Source: Perognathus longimembris pacificus (taxonomy: Eukaryota > Chordata > Mammalia > Rodentia > Heteromyidae). From it: a stretch of DNA of 64,000 bases. Positions 24,426-37,345 of this stretch are shown here, piece after piece. The stretch spans positions 34,642,832 through 34,706,831 of the forward strand of contig NC_063172.1 in the NCBI RefSeq assembly GCF_023159225.1, written 5' to 3'. Each line of letters begins with the position of its first letter. Positions within the stretch are counted from its first letter, which is position 1. The position numbers and the translations under genes were made by a program. Under the pieces are notes generated by a model that saw only the letters and a list, made by a program, of their open reading frames with translations, ran no database searches and was not told where the DNA came from.

Positions 24426-24631
24426 CCGGGCTGGGAATATGGCCTAGTGGCAAGAGTGCTTGCTTCTTATACATGAAGCCCTGGGTTCAATTCCCCAGCA
24501 CCACATATACAGAAAACGGCCAGAAGTGGCGCTGTGGCTCTAGTGGCCGAGTGCTAGCCTTGAGCAAAAAGAAGCCAGGGACAGTGCTCAGGCCCTGAGT
24601 TCAAGCCCCAGGACTGGCCCAAAAAAAAAAA
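24426..24631 (+). mobile_element. IDL-Geo SINE
   Basis: This is full length with poly(A), flanked by the perfect 12-bp repeat AAGATTGTTGTT at 24414-24425 and 24632-24643. Confidence 0.95.
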
Positions 24632-24910
24632 AAGATTGTTGTTTCACATGAGTTGCAGTGAGAGCACTGAGAAGAACAGTTCGTTGTATAATATAGCCTC
24701 ATCTTCCTTCAGGAGTAACAAATCCATGGGTCAGCAGCTGACACCAAAAACGAGGAGTCTTCTCCTTTTTGGTCTGTCAGCAGATTTTGCTATTTCTTTT
24801 TCAGGAGTCCCAATCCATGAAGGTTTCCCTTCCTCCTTAAGACTGTCTCCTGCAAGGTGTCCTTCTGTCTCAACAGGGCTACTAGAAGCCTTTTTCTTTT
24901 GTTTGATGTA

Positions 24911-25300
24911 ATCATGGCCTTGCTAATCCTTTTGTCTTATTCACCTTTCTGTCACTGTGAGAAAATACCTGAGACGTTTGACTTGATGGAGGAAGGTTTG
25001 TTTGGACCCATCATTTCAGAGGTTTCACACCATGGTTAGTTGGCCCTACACATTTTAGACCAGCAGCAAGGGAAAATATGATGGCAGACAGTGTGTATTG
25101 GAAAGTTCAGGTGGACTTCATAGTGGGCAGAAGCCGAGAGAGACCGGAAGGGTTCAGGGACCCATTCTCCAATGTCAGATAGTCCAATGACCTAATATCC
25201 TTTCCAAGGTCCCACTGTCTAAAGATTCCATAGCCTTCCTACAGTAATACCTGCTGAGAACCAAGCTCCTAACACAGGAGCCTATGGGCTCCAAAATGTA
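24911..25300. repeat. probable old interspersed repeat, class unsettled
   Basis: The sequence 'TGTCACTGTGAGAAAATACC', followed by 'TTTCAGAGGTTTCACACCAT', recalls a dispersed mammalian repeat that I remember from other rodent genomes, but I cannot assign its class. It is not a host gene. Confidence 0.4.
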
Positions 25301-25334
25301 AGACCAGCCTCGTAAACAGAGCTAGAGTAAAGTA

Positions 25335-25520
25335 ATGTGTTGTAACTCACATGTATAATCAAGGCTACTCAGGAGGCTGAGATCCAGAAGACTGTGGTTC
25401 AAAGCCAGCCTGGGAAGAAGAGGGAGGCTCAGATTCCATCTTCAAAATAACCAGCAAGTGGTTTGGCTGGAGATGTGGCTCAAGTTCAGAGCCTAGAGTT
25501 CAAACTCTTATACCAGTAAA
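25335..25520 (+). repeat. B1-tRNA dimeric SINE, diverged
   Basis: The left B1-like arm contains GGCTACTCAGGAGGCTGAGA. The right arm is tRNA-like, with GGCTGGAGATGTGGCTCAAG and then GAGTTCAAACTC. The interval between the two boxes is short, unlike the Geo arm. Confidence 0.7.
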
Positions 25521-25722
25521 GAGATGGGGAGGGAAAGAGAGGGAGAAAGAGAGGGGAAGGAAAGAGAGGTGTGCAAGAGAGAGAGACAGAGATGCAGATA
25601 AGGAGAGAAAGAGAAAGAGGAGGAGGTTGAGGAGAGGGAGGAGGAGGAGGAAGAGGAAGATGAAGAAAGTGGTACATAAGGAGAAGGAAGAGGAGGAGGA
25701 GAGAGGGAGGGAGGCAGGAGGG
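25521..25722. repeat. purine (GA/GGA)n low-complexity tract
   Basis: About 200 bp of nearly pure A and G begin exactly at the 3' end of the SINE before it, so it probably grew from that A-rich tail. Confidence 0.9.
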
Positions 25723-25751
25723 AAGACTTTAAATTTTAAAAATTAAAATAA

Positions 25752-26010
25752 GGCGGAGCTAGTTTAATTGAAGGGCTCATGCTTGTAATCCTAGCTACTC
25801 AGAAGGCTGAGATCTGAAGATCATGGTTCAAAGTCAGCCCCAGCCCCAGGCAGGAAAGTCCATGAAGCTTAACTCCAATTAATCAACAAAAAGCCAGAAG
25901 TAGAGCTGTAGCTCAAATAGTAGAGTGCCAGCCTTGAGTAAACAAACAAACAAACACCTCAGGGACAGCACTCAGGCCCTGAGTTCAAGCCTCAGAACAG
26001 GCACACTACA
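25752..26010 (+). repeat. B1-like/Geo composite SINE
   Basis: The B1-like arm ('TGTAATCCTAGCTACTCAGA') is joined to a Geo arm ('GCTGTAGCTCAAATAGTAGA', then 'GAGTTCAAGCCTCAG'). A CAAA array interrupts the Geo arm. Confidence 0.8.
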
Positions 26011-26016
26011 GTGTGT

Positions 26017-26048
<32 letters not shown>
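26017..26048. repeat. (AC)n microsatellite at a SINE 3' end
   Basis: The array starts within a few bases of the end of the SINE at 25752-26010. Confidence 0.92.
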
Positions 26049-26049
<1 letters not shown>

Positions 26050-26109
26050 AAAATACTCTCTCACACACAGAATGCAAATAAAACACTTAAATTTCTAAAA
26101 ATGTTTACA

Positions 26110-26810
26110 TTACTCATAAAAGGAAATTCCAATCTTTCTATGACCTAACAAAGCTGAGCCCTTTCTCCCAGCCCTGCATCTTGTCTTGTCTTCCACCTTT
26201 CAAAGTTGCTGTTGCCACATTGACCCTTCTTTTCTCAGAACCAAACATGCTTTCTAGTCCGTAAGCATGGATTCTTTCTCTCTTCCCGCTCTAAATCATT
26301 ATCTTGATCTCCTCTTCAGGTTTCAACTACCCTGAGGTCCACCCTCAACATTCCATGTCAAGTAGCCTCTCAAAGCCACACTGTGGTCTTTCTCTCTTGA
26401 CCCATGTGATGCGATTGTACACATTGCAGGTTGCCATTTGCCTTTCTTTTATCCTCTCTTCCCCAGCATTTCAGCCCCACTATTAGATGGCACGTGTATC
26501 TCACACATGGCTTTATCCATACTGTTCTGTAAAGTGCCTGTGGAATAATATAATGCAGGCATTCAAAACATTTTTTCTTTTTTTTTGCCAGTCCTGAGGC
26601 TTGGACTCAGGGCCTGAGCACTGTCCCTGGCTTCTTTTTGCTCAAGGCTAGCACTCTGCCACTGAGCCACAGCGCCACTTCTGGCCATTTTCTGTATATG
26701 TGGTGCTGGGGAATTGAACCCAGGGCCTCATGTATAGGAGGCAAGCACTCTTGCCACTAGGCCATATCCCCAGCCCTCAAAACTATTTTTAATCAAATGA
26801 AGATGTGAAA
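26110..26810 (+). mobile_element. LINE-2 3' region (ancient), split by SINE
   Basis: C- and T-rich sequence ending 'GTAAAGTGCCTGTGGAATAA', with a TTCAAAACTATTTTTAATCAA-like tail after the SINE, matches the general pattern of L2 3' ends ('cagtgcctggcacatagtag' type). The match is by memory of the family, not alignment. Confidence 0.6.
26572..26776 (-). mobile_element. IDL-Geo SINE
   Basis: This is full length on the minus strand. The flanks TCAAAACATTTTT (from 26563) and TCAAAACTATTTTT (from 26777) form a near-perfect target-site duplication. Confidence 0.93.
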
Positions 26811-27940
26811 AATATAGGCCAAATTTGGCTTCCTGTTCGTTGTAAAATGAAATTGTCATGGTATATAAGAACTCAATTACTCCGGGATCAGTGATGGCTG
26901 GAAAAACAAAGCAAAATTTCTTGGAGCAGGGAAACTAGGGCAATATGTGGAAGGACAACAAAGGTGCTTCTGGTCACTAAGGAATCAGGCCTGTGCTACA
27001 CAAGCATGTGCAATGTCCTGCCTTAATCTAATGAGTCCCACTTTCTAGGACTTTCATTGAGAATAGCAAGGATTCTTGGAGAGCAGGGTATGAGGTTAAA
27101 ATTGCAACTGCTAATGAAGAGAAAGATATAACATACTAAGATACTTAAACTTTTTAAGCAATAGGAATCAACCAAAAAGAATCAATTGAATTTGACTTTG
27201 AGGGAAAGAGATATGAAGGGATGGAATACAGTGGGAAGAGATTGGTTAAAGGAAAATACTTTGAGAAGGGTTTTGCCTACCCAGTACCAAGTGCTGAAGG
27301 TTTAAAATAAGCCCACAGTTGGAGGAATCATTGAGAGGGAGAGAAAAGAGATAAATTACTGAGACAGAGGGAATGGAGTGACAGCCTGTAGGGAGCAAGC
27401 TGAGAATAAAAATAAAGAGGCAGGTTTCTAGTTTATAGGACTGATGTGGATGATATTCAGCTATTAGCTCAAGAATAAAGAGGAAAAGTAACTTCAGCCA
27501 CAAGCTTAAGAAATACATTCTGTATTGTTTTTTATGATATTTTTCAAAATATGCTACATATGACTAATTCAAAGAAGCTTCAAATAACAGAGAAGAAATT
27601 CAGAAGTGAACACTCTGCTGGACTCACAGCTCCCAACTGCTACCTTTGATGGAATGTTGCAAGGCTGAAGTGTGTGCATATCAAGAGACTTGCCTCTCCC
27701 CCCACTATCTAGTGAATGAAGCTTAGCTCACTTTACATTTCAAGACACATCACACATTTGCACAGTAAACAGATGTTTGTCTACATTCTATTTTCAATGG
27801 CTTTACAAGGTACTATGAAAGCATCCCACTTTACTTCAGTGGTTTCCCATTATCTAAAGATTAGTGGTTTTTACCTTTTCTGGTTACACCATTCCTCACC
27901 ATATAGCCAAGGGAATATAAATCAATATACAGATGAGGTG
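26811..27940. other. unassigned DNA
   Basis: No gene or repeat is recognised. Confidence 0.5.
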
Positions 27941-27949
27941 CTTGCACAC

Positions 27950-28340
27950 CCATGTGTATAGCAATAATACTCCCAATACAAAGTATGGAATCAACCCAAG
28001 TGCTCATCAACCAATAAGTGGATAAAGAAATATATAAACATGATGGAGTACCATTCCCTAATAAACAATAAAAATTATTTCATTTATGCAGGAAGAGGAA
28101 ACTAGAGACCATCATATTATTCTACATAAGCTACATTCTGAAGGGTACCTGTCACCTACTCTTTCTCATATGTGGAATTGAGGTCTTAAAATTGAATGAC
28201 AAAAATATAAAATGATTTTGTTTGGTAGTGGGTATTAACAGGATGGGAGCAGGTTAAAGAGACAGAGAAAGACAATGAATTTTGTCAAAATACTTCACAC
28301 ACCCAGATAAAAATAGAACATTGAAACCTGATTATACTTT
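27950..28340 (+). mobile_element. old L1 3' end
   Basis: Motifs typical of the ORF2 C-terminus and 3'UTR of old mammalian L1 appear in order: 'GGAATCAACCCAAGTGCTCA', 'GTGGATAAAGAAATATATAA' and 'CTTTCTCATATGTGGAATTG'. It is much diverged. Confidence 0.75.
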
Positions 28341-28604
28341 TTTTTAATAAGGAGGCGGAGAATGAAGGAAATATTAGAAGGCATAAATTTCAGAATGATA
28401 ACATTTTATATATGTATGGCCATATCAAAATGAAACATTTTATTAGCATAATATATACAAATATAATGTAAATAAAACAAGGGAAGATATGTTCCTAGTT
28501 TATTTTGAGCATACTAAAAATTCAAGAACCCAGAGTTTTTCACAAATGTTCCTAATAATAAAGATTATATCTGAAGAATTTTAATGTCCTCCACACTTCA
28601 TAAA

Positions 28605-28805
28605 ACCTACAAGTGCTTAATAAACATTAATATATATTTAGTCCTCACAATTTTGCAAGTAGATAACCCATTTACAGATGAGAAGATGAAGTGTTAAAGA
28701 CGATAAGTGATCTGTGTAGGTTCATACTTGCAAGTATCAGACAGAGCAAGGATGCCATCACAGTGTAGAAATCAACACTCAGTCAGTACTCTATATTCTC
28801 TCTCA
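28605..28805 (+). repeat. MIR SINE
   Basis: The core of the MIR consensus is recognisable ('CAGATGAGAAGATGAAGTG', then 'AAGTGATCTGTGTAGGTTCA'). MIRs are ancient and inactive. Confidence 0.65.
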
Positions 28806-29187
28806 AATGGCCTCTGAGTAAGAAATAAACATCAAATTCGAACAGAACTAAGTGAAAAACCCTGAGCTCAGACAGCTGGTACATTCCTCCTCAAAAAATG
28901 AAATCAAAATCATATGAAGGGAAAATAGTGGCCAATAGCGGATAGGGATTAAAAGTGTCACTGGTGATATTAATAGGCAGTGGGTTCATTTTAAGGTATA
29001 ATAACTTCCAAAATTTTACATTTAATATTGACAGTTTGTAATTGTATACATTTATGAAATATATGTAATGTTATATGTGTATGCTAAGTAATGCAGTGAT
29101 TATGTCAAAGTACTTAACATACATATCCTTTTAAACATTTCATTTTATGGTGATAAGATTATTATGAGAACCTTCAATTAAAGGCAA

Positions 29188-29322
29188 TTGAGCCTGGGCA
29201 TGGTGGTATATGCCTGTAATACCAGCACTCAGGAAGCCGAGTCAGGAAGATTTCTAACACAAGGCTAGACTGGACAGCATAGCAAAATCTTGTCTCCCTC
29301 CACCCACCCACCCCCAAAAGAG
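29188..29322 (+). repeat. B1 SINE
   Basis: This is a 7SL-derived monomer: 'GCCTGGGCATGGTGGTATAT', 'GCCTGTAATACCAGCACTCA', then 'AGCAAAATCTTGTCTCC' and a C-rich, A-poor end. Confidence 0.85.
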
Positions 29323-31335
29323 CCATTTAGCTTGAGAACTGGGATGAAAAAGCAACACCGAATGAAAAGAGAAAAACCCTTGGAAATGGTTCAGTTTCTT
29401 CAATACCATTAGTTCTGGATGGGTAGAGTTGAAAGAATTTGAAGAAAGGATATTCAGCAGTAGCAGCAGACAATGAATTTTATAGCTAGCAAAGAGATGT
29501 GTTTCTAGGGATTCTGTAGGAAAGAATTGTAATGTCAACACAAACATATGAAACACACACCTATATCTAGCATTCAACAATTCCAAATCATTTTTAAGTG
29601 GTAATCTCAGGTTGATGTTGATAAAGTTGCCAATTTTTGGCTTGCCAATTGGCCCTTACCAGGCAATTCAGGGAATAAGTCATTTAGTTGTGCTGTTTCT
29701 GCATTGCTTTCTCTCCTCAGTCTAGTTAGTTCACTTCCATATCCTACATTGGTTTATTCTGACATGGTTGTTTAGAGCTAGGTAGAAATATTGTGAAGGA
29801 TATTTTCAGTTTAATGTAGTGACTTTCTGCTGTTTGGTTCAGCTGTGCACATTTCAAACACCATATATTTTGGTATATTAAATCATGTTTAATTTAATAA
29901 TGTAGCATTATGTATGTAAATCACGAATTATGCTGAATATTGCACTAATTAAGCAATTATGATATAATGTTAATCTCCTTTCTAACATTTTATGGAAAAT
30001 TATTTCAACTTTACTCACCAGAATATTCAACATCAATGTCTTTATCATCAAAAGCAAATGATATTCACTTCTGATTTTAAACAGATTTTCAAATGACATG
30101 TTAGTCTGTGGCTACAAGTTCCAAGCTACTATAAGGTCAAAAAGATCTTTCGTTTTTCTTCTTTAAAAGATATGTAAAATATAACTACTGACAATGTGCC
30201 TGAATGTGTGCCTTTTTTTTAAGGTTCATTGTATCCTTTTGCAATAATCTGTGAAAAGGGTGTGAATGGAGGCTGTTCATCATGGAGGGCATTCCGAGAT
30301 AAAGAGTAGGGGGAGTGAGAGAGAAAAGGAGACAGGAGGAAGCCTGGGTCAATACATACAGATAGCTAATGTGGGCAGCAAGAGTGGGACTGGAAGTTCA
30401 TTTCCAGCATCATCTCTTCAGAAGCATCCAGAATATTTTCCATAATTGTCCTCTTAGAAATTTAGAGGCTAGAAATTGTAATATGCAGGATCTATTATTT
30501 GAGAGTGATCCCAAGAACTTTAATTTCCCCTCACTTTTTCTTCAAGGAGGTTACTGTGACAACTTTTCCAACTTCTGAGGTGTTGACAAAAAGAATGAGC
30601 TTGAGATAGGACCTTGTTGATACCAGGATGTCTACCTCCCTGAGAATTTACCTAGATTTGAATTGGGTTGCGAAAATTACCAACAATTACAAATAATAAG
30701 AAGAACCAAAGGATTCTCTGCCTCATACCACCTCTGCTTATTGCACAGAAAGTTATTCTCAGCCTATAATGCTTTTTGAAATTTTATTTCTACTAATATG
30801 CTTATTCCACTACTTAATGATATGATGATCTTAAACATTTACTGTTGACTTCTTAAGAATAATAAAGATGTAGGTCTTTTCTCAACATATACCTTCCACA
30901 TTTAGAAAAAAAACTTACCTCCCATATTTTCCCAAAAAGGTTGATTATCATTGCAATATTTTAATAAATATTTTAAATACCAGTAAATGTAAACAACCAT
31001 TATCACAACCAAGGGTCATAGAGAGATGCTTGTATTTCATTTCCAGGGCAACTGTTTGTCTTTAGGGCTTTTGGAGATTATTTTCCACATTGCCTTCACC
31101 ATCACATACTTAACTGGATCGTTCCTATGGTTTAACTATCTGCTTTGTGGTATTTATATATTTATTTGTATTTGTATTTGTATTTGTATTTTTGTGACAT
31201 TCCTCCTGGAACCCTACATTTTGCTTTTGTATCTTGGAAAACTTGTCCTAGTTCATCCAGGAAAGTTCAGGTATCCTGAGTTGCTGTGTCCTCCTTTTTT
31301 CTCTGTCATTTGTGAGGGAAGAAAAAAGAAGGTTC
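29323..31335. other. mostly unique DNA
   Basis: The only structure seen is a (TTTGTA)n array at about 31155-31190. The 248-codon open frame that starts at 31026 runs from unique DNA into an antisense L1 3'UTR and is not a gene. Confidence 0.5.
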
Positions 31336-31339
31336 TTAC

Positions 31340-32205
31340 TTTATTACTTTTATTTTTTTATTGTCAAAGTACTCTACAGAGGGGTTACAGTTACATACAT
31401 AAGGCAGTGAGTACATTTGTTATCAAACTTTTTACCTCCTCCTTTGTTTTTCTCTCACCTTTCCCCCTCCTGGTTCCCTCCCTCCCTCCTCTGAGATGTG
31501 CAGTTGATGTTTACAGCATATTGTCTTGTAAGCATTGCTGTTGCATTGGTTTGCCTTTTACCCTTCATCTCTCCATTTTAGTGTTCCCCTTCCCTAGTTG
31601 TAATAAATGTCCATACAATACCCAGTGTACCAAAGTCAGTTACAGAGACAACAGGGGTAAAAGCGTGGGGAAGAAAGACAAAAGAAAAAGGCATAATTTC
31701 ATAGGGTACATTGGAAATGACAACATCAAAGATAAACCACTTATTTCCAAATCTTGTAGTTCATTTCACTAGGCTCATCTTGCATGATCATGTGTACATT
31801 GCTAAACGGTAAACATAGAGCTCCCCTATGACCCAGCAACCCTACTTTTGGGCATTGACCCAAAGAATTACAAGGAAGATCACATTAAATCTACCAGCAC
31901 AACTATGTTTATCGCAGCACAATTTACGATCACTAAAATATAGAACCAACCCAGATGCCCTCAGTAGATGAATGGATCAAGAAAATGTGGTACATATACA
32001 CAGTGGAATTCTATACACCTACTAGAAGGAATGACTTAGCCCCATTCCTGAGGAAATGGAGAGACTTGGAAAAAAATCATACTAAGTGAAGTAAGCTGTA
32101 TCCAAAAAAACATAAACTATATGGTTTCACTCACTGGAAAAAATTAGTACTTGTCTAGGATAGTCCTAGCAGAGGAGCACAACAGCTCAATAGCAATGTA
32201 TATAT
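31340..32205 (-). mobile_element. L1 3' end with inverted 5' segment (twin priming)
   Basis: 31340-31797 is the L1 3'UTR on the minus strand, its A-rich end at the left. 31803-32205 is the adjoining upstream L1 part (end of ORF2, then 3'UTR start) on the plus strand: 'CCTATGACCCAGCAACCCTA', then 'ATCGCAGCACAATTTACGAT'. Both pieces share a short stretch of the same L1 position at the junction (AGCAATGTA-CA-ATGAT type), as expected when a second primer starts inside the RNA. Divergence is higher than in the copies with clean duplications. I found no convincing target-site duplication. Confidence 0.85.
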
Positions 32206-33428
32206 GATTGCTATATTATTTATTTCCTTGTTCCCATTATCTGCTCTTCTGCTCTGCTTGTTAAAACATCAACAGGCTCATATATCCAATGCTTGTTCTT
32301 TAGCTGTTAATACTAGTCTTAGAGGTTCTGGAAACTTCAGGAAATGAGAGCAATTTGGAGGAAGTAAGTAAATAAAGGAATGTTTTTCAAGGTGATACCT
32401 TGTTTGCAGTCTCATCCTTACTGACTACTTCTTATGAGAAGAAGTAGTTCCTCTGCCATGAGATTCCCTCCACCATGATCTTTTGTCCAGTATCTGGGAC
32501 TTTGAAGTAAACCCTGGGATAGACTGAGACAAAATAAATCATTCTTCCTTTAAGTTGTTCTCTTAAAACCTTTGGTCACAGCTATGATGAATGATCAAAA
32601 TATATTAAATACAGCCTTCTCTAGCAAAGAATACACAGGAGGCTACATAAAGATACCTCCATCCAACTTAACCTCACTGATCCATAGTTTGCTAGGGTAA
32701 AGAGATAACTAGGTTGAAAATTCTTTTTGTTTACAGTTTGAAGACTAGTGCTCTTCCAGCTTCCGATTTTTCTGTGGTGACCTGTGCCTTCCCTATTTCT
32801 GATCCTCGGAATGTAACATCATAGATTTCTTTTTTTACTGTATTTTTTTCGTTTTTCCTCTACAGTGGCTTATGTGTACATTCATACAATATACTAGTCA
32901 TTTAATGGTCTATTTTAATTTGATAGTTTTCAATTTTTTTCTCTTATTTCATAATAATGACCCTTTATAGTTTTGTGTCCTTTCCTCCTAATTCATCATT
33001 TCACTGCTATTTGGTCTAGTTTTTCTTCCATTAATTAAAGTTTTTGTTTCAACCTAAAGCTTTTATTTGTTCCTCATGTATTTCTGCAGGTTCCTGAATT
33101 GTAATTCATATCCTTGATCATGCTGCCTTGAGGCAAATTTTTGTGTTTGTTTTGTGTTGTCTTTCATGCTTCATGAATATCTATCCAAAATTCCTTAATA
33201 CTATAACTGCAGATTTTTACATTATGTTTTGGTTCTTGCATGTCTCTCTTTCATACAAGCTAGCTTTATTTGTTTTTATAATTTAAACCTTTTCCTGTTA
33301 GAATTATTCCACTAGTGTCTGTTGATTTGGGTTAATTGTTCATAATACCAAGTAACTAAAAAAGACGATTTGAAAGGTCTATGTGTGAGCACAGTGTTTA
33401 TAAATCTACTTGTTTGTTACAAGATTTT

Positions 33429-33432
<4 letters not shown>
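32206..33432. other. unassigned AT-rich DNA
   Basis: No gene or repeat is recognised. Confidence 0.5.
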
Positions 33433-33469
<37 letters not shown>

Positions 33470-33655
33470 CTATTCTGGGAGTTGAACTCTTGGTGTTGGT
33501 CTACAACTTGAGCCACATCTCCACTTGTTAATTGCTAGTTAATTGAAGATAAGAGCCTCTCAAACTTACCTGGCCTGGCTTTGAACCATGATTCTTAGAT
33601 CTCAGCCTGCTAAGTAGTCAAGATTATATGTGTGAGCCACTGGCACTCAGCATAT
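33433..33655 (-). repeat. (TG)n plus B1-like/Geo SINE
   Basis: A pure (TG)18 array at 33433-33468 adjoins a diverged minus-strand SINE ('CAACTTGAGCCACATCTCCA', ending 'GTGTGAGCCACTGGCACTCA'). The array sits at the tail end of the SINE. Confidence 0.8.
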
Positions 33656-34294
33656 ATTCTTTTTGTGTGTGTAACTTTATTTTTCATAGTAATTTCTCCA
33701 GAAAGGAATATTTCAAGCTTGTCTTTGGAATTTTAGGGTTGAATGCCTATGTTCTAGGAGCAAATATTTGTGATTTCACTGTTCAGTGTATTTACTTTTA
33801 TCTAGCTTTATTTTGTTATTTTTAAGGTAATAAGGAGTTGCCATATAACAAAGCAGATTGTGAATGTGCTACATCTTGATCAATCTCTCCTCTTTCAACA
33901 TTCTCACCCATTCCTCCCCTACCTACTCCTTTTCTCATTCTTAATTTTGTAAGATGTGCATAGAATTCTTTACTACATCGTTTCCCTCTTCTCTTTAATT
34001 CCTCTACTCCTTTTCCATTGATCCTACTCAAGCCTCTTCAAGTACCCATTCACGCTGTTTTATTTTGCTAAACTTTGTCTTTCTAAGGAATTACATTATT
34101 TGAGTTCTCTCGTGAATCCACCATATTTCACTTAATACATTTTTATATACTTGCTTACCACCTAGCATATATACTTACATGTTTATAAGGTAAATTTAGT
34201 TTCCACCTAGGAGGAAACCATGTATTCTTTTTATCTCTGAGCAAAGTTACTTCCACTCTGGCACTTCAATTGCATGCACCATCTTTTTCTCTTT
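33656..34294. other. unassigned DNA, T/C-rich centre
   Basis: The T/C-rich part at about 33880-34040 may be a degraded L1 3'UTR on the minus strand, but I cannot show it. Confidence 0.4.
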
Positions 34295-34514
34295 TAATAT
34301 AATTTTGTTGTCAAGGTGATGTACAGAGGGGTTACAGTTAAATACATAAGGTAGTAAGTACATTTGTTTTCAAACTTGTTACCCCCTCACTCATTTTTCT
34401 CCCACTTTCCCTCCCCTCAAGACCCCCACTCAAGTTGTACAGTTAATTTCCAACATAGTATCTTGTGAATTTCACTGTTGTGTTGCTTTACCCTTTGTCC
34501 TTTGTCTCAAGAAT
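34295..34514 (-). mobile_element. L1 3' end
   Basis: The minus-strand L1 terminus has 'GGTGATGTACAGAGGGGTTA' followed by the C-rich complement of the G tract (about 34380-34425). It is 5'-truncated and diverged. Confidence 0.85.
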
Positions 34515-37129
34515 CATTACTGGAGATATAGCTCAGACAGTACAAGCATGACCTGGGAACTAAAGGACTTTTTACATAGATAGGTACCTTCCTATTGTTA
34601 CCCCTACCTCTTACTCTCATTTTCCAGTGAAGAAACCCAGTGCTTCAATCCCAGGGGTTTTGCATGCTTTCTTTTACTTCACTCATTTTGCTGCTCAGAA
34701 ATATCACTTTCTGATGCCCTTGGATTCCGCTTTCTTGATTGCCTAAGATAATTATTATACATCTGTCCTCTGTCTTACATATATGTGTCAATTACTCAGC
34801 TACAATTTTGTCTCCTCTGCTGTAGTCTGTTTTTTGTAGGATTATACCTTTTAAATTTTTTAATAAAAATTTTATGTTCCACAGTGTAAATGCATTTGCT
34901 TATGACACCTTTTCTAACCAAAGAATAAATAATCATACTCCTACTGGATTTCGGTTCCTAATTTTTCTTGCTAATTATCATCATAAACAAAAGATTAAAG
35001 CAACTCATAAAACAAATGGCAGTGAGGAGATGCTATTAATTAACTTACATGTATATGTTAGGAAATTTTGACAAAAAATATTATTGAATCCTTATAATTA
35101 GAATGTTCTACAATGACCATAAGCTCATAGAGATTAAATGGTGAACCAGGATCACAAAGTAGCAAAGTGAGAGAACTAAGACTTCAATTCAAGGCCTTCA
35201 TTCTGTTTCTGGTATCACAGGTCATGAAGAGATTTCTTCCAAATGCAAGGGATGACATCTCAGAATGTCAGCTTAAGGTGCAACAGTGGAAAGGAAATAA
35301 AATTATATGGTCATTCTACAGAAATTAAAGACTATTTTTTGTCAAAATTTCCTAAAGAGTTTTCTCCCCAAATTATTCCATCTCCCTTTAAAAGTAAACT
35401 GTGTAGAGATGGACAAAGGCATCTAAGAAGCCCTGAGACTACTTGCTTGGATTTGATGTTGAACTCCTTCTTAGCAACTGATTCATTGTGCAATCTGGCT
35501 GAACAGCTAGAGTTTTAGATGAAGTTCTAAGAAACCAAAGCTTCAGCTATATGGGATATTGTTTTGCTTATCTTAGAATTAGAAAAATATGGCATCAAAC
35601 TGGAAATGGAAAGAGGGTTGCATAATGTCTCTTTCAGTCCCCATGGGTATGGTAAGACAGAGCCAAGAACAGAAATCTGAGGTGACTCACTCCTATTCTT
35701 CATTAGCTAGTTATGTCTGAGTTAGAAAGGGATGCCATATGCTGGGGTCTGTGTTTGTTCACAGCATAGTTCTGTTTATCCCATTGCATCACTTACTTGC
35801 TCACATACTTATGGAAAAATGAAGCTTTATCCTCCTGGGCTCATTGCAAGTGTCTTCAAGTCCAGCTGCTTTGAGTACTTGGGTAGGTCCAATATTCACT
35901 TTAACTACTCATCTAGAACCTTTCCCTTTGACTAGGAAACTCATTGTCCCTCTTGTAAAGAGTATACGCAGCTTAATTCTTATAAAGACAACACATTTCA
36001 TTCTCACTCATAGATATTCTTTCTTTTAAATGGACAACTCTAACATACATGAACAAAAGCACACACACAGCAGGGTGTAGATATGGATATAAATCAATTA
36101 CTTTATCCCAAATGCCCTAAATCCAGAATAGCAAATAACTTTTTATCCCAGCAATAAACTTGCTATTTTCCTCAAGTTAAATTTTTTTTTTCTGAGCATG
36201 GCTATATGTCCTTTTATTTAAGAGAAGCTACACTTCAAATAGAGCCTTTTAAAATCTTCATTGAATATGCTGCTGGGTTCCAAAGTGCATTAGGGTTTTC
36301 ATTATGATTTATAAAGACAAGTATGCACAAATAGAGTTAATATATTAAATAAAGACTATAATACACTTCTATAGACATTGTTATGGCATAGACTTGAGAG
36401 AACTAATTTTATTTGACACTGTCTTTTAGCAGAGCAGAAATAATGTCACACTCAGCATGCCATATGTAAAGAATCCAGGGTGGAGAAGATAAAAATACAC
36501 AGAATAAAAAAAATCCATGACAGCATAGTCGCATGACATGCTGCTTTATTATTATTCTTAATAAGAATATTGATAGGGTAAGAAGTATTTCTGTATCAGA
36601 ATATTCATATAATTATGTCTCTGCTGCATTTTGTAAAGAAAAATACTTAGTACAAGAACTAAGTGCTACTAAATCTTGTATGGAATTATTTTATTTAGAA
36701 TTTATTCATTTCTAATCTCAGAAATAAAAGGGAGGAAGTGGAAGAACAAACTAAACCAAATAAAATACACACAAAAAAATGAATGTCTTGATGGAAGACA
36801 TCATTTCACAGTGTTTGGAAGCAGGTGGGGAAAGCTGACGCGGAATTCACATTGCTATGGAAGTGTGGGTGCTCTGGGGGCACAAAGTCAATTGTGGTCT
36901 TTCACCTTCCTGTTGTTGGCGGCTAAACGCAGAGCAGGCTTTGGGGTTAGAAACTGCTGATGCTGTGTGGTGAGTGAGTGATCTCTGAGAAGTGATTTAT
37001 GGTGGACTTAAATCTGTTGTTAGTGGGCAAGAAGCATATTTCATGTGTGATAGGTAGAAGTGTTTCTTCATAGCTGTTGGTTTTTCCTGTGTTTGCATCA
37101 TGATTCCACATTTTCTAAGAAAAAAATAT
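34515..37129. other. mostly unique DNA
   Basis: A MIR-like core is possible at about 35130-35215 (plus strand). Otherwise nothing is recognised, and the short open frames look random. Confidence 0.45.
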
Positions 37130-37345
37130 TCTTCCACTCTCCATTACATGTTAAGCTCTGTTTTTAACCATGCTGGGCTCACATTACCTCTAATCCTTAA
37201 AACAACCCAGATAAATGGACATTATCCTCATTTATTCAGAGGCCATTGAGGTCCCAAGATATCAACAATGAGAGAAAGTGAATGAAACATATTTCAACCC
37301 AAATCTGTTTGACTCAGAAGTCTGTGCTTTTCCCATCAGAACCCA
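37130..37345 (+). repeat. MIR SINE
   Basis: The order of 'TCACATTACCTCTAATCCTT', 'AAAACAACCCAGATAAATGG' and 'ATCTGTTTGACTCAGAAGTC', then 'TGTGCTTTTCCC', follows the MIR consensus. Confidence 0.75.

Noticed and set aside
24911..25300. Endogenous retroviral LTR
   Set aside because: I saw no TG...CA ends, polyadenylation signal order or flanking 4-6-bp duplication that would support an LTR, so it is left as an unsettled repeat.
31026..31772. 248-codon open frame on the plus strand
   Set aside because: Its second half is the antisense L1 3'UTR and its first half has a (TTTGTA)n stretch. There is no domain or splice context.
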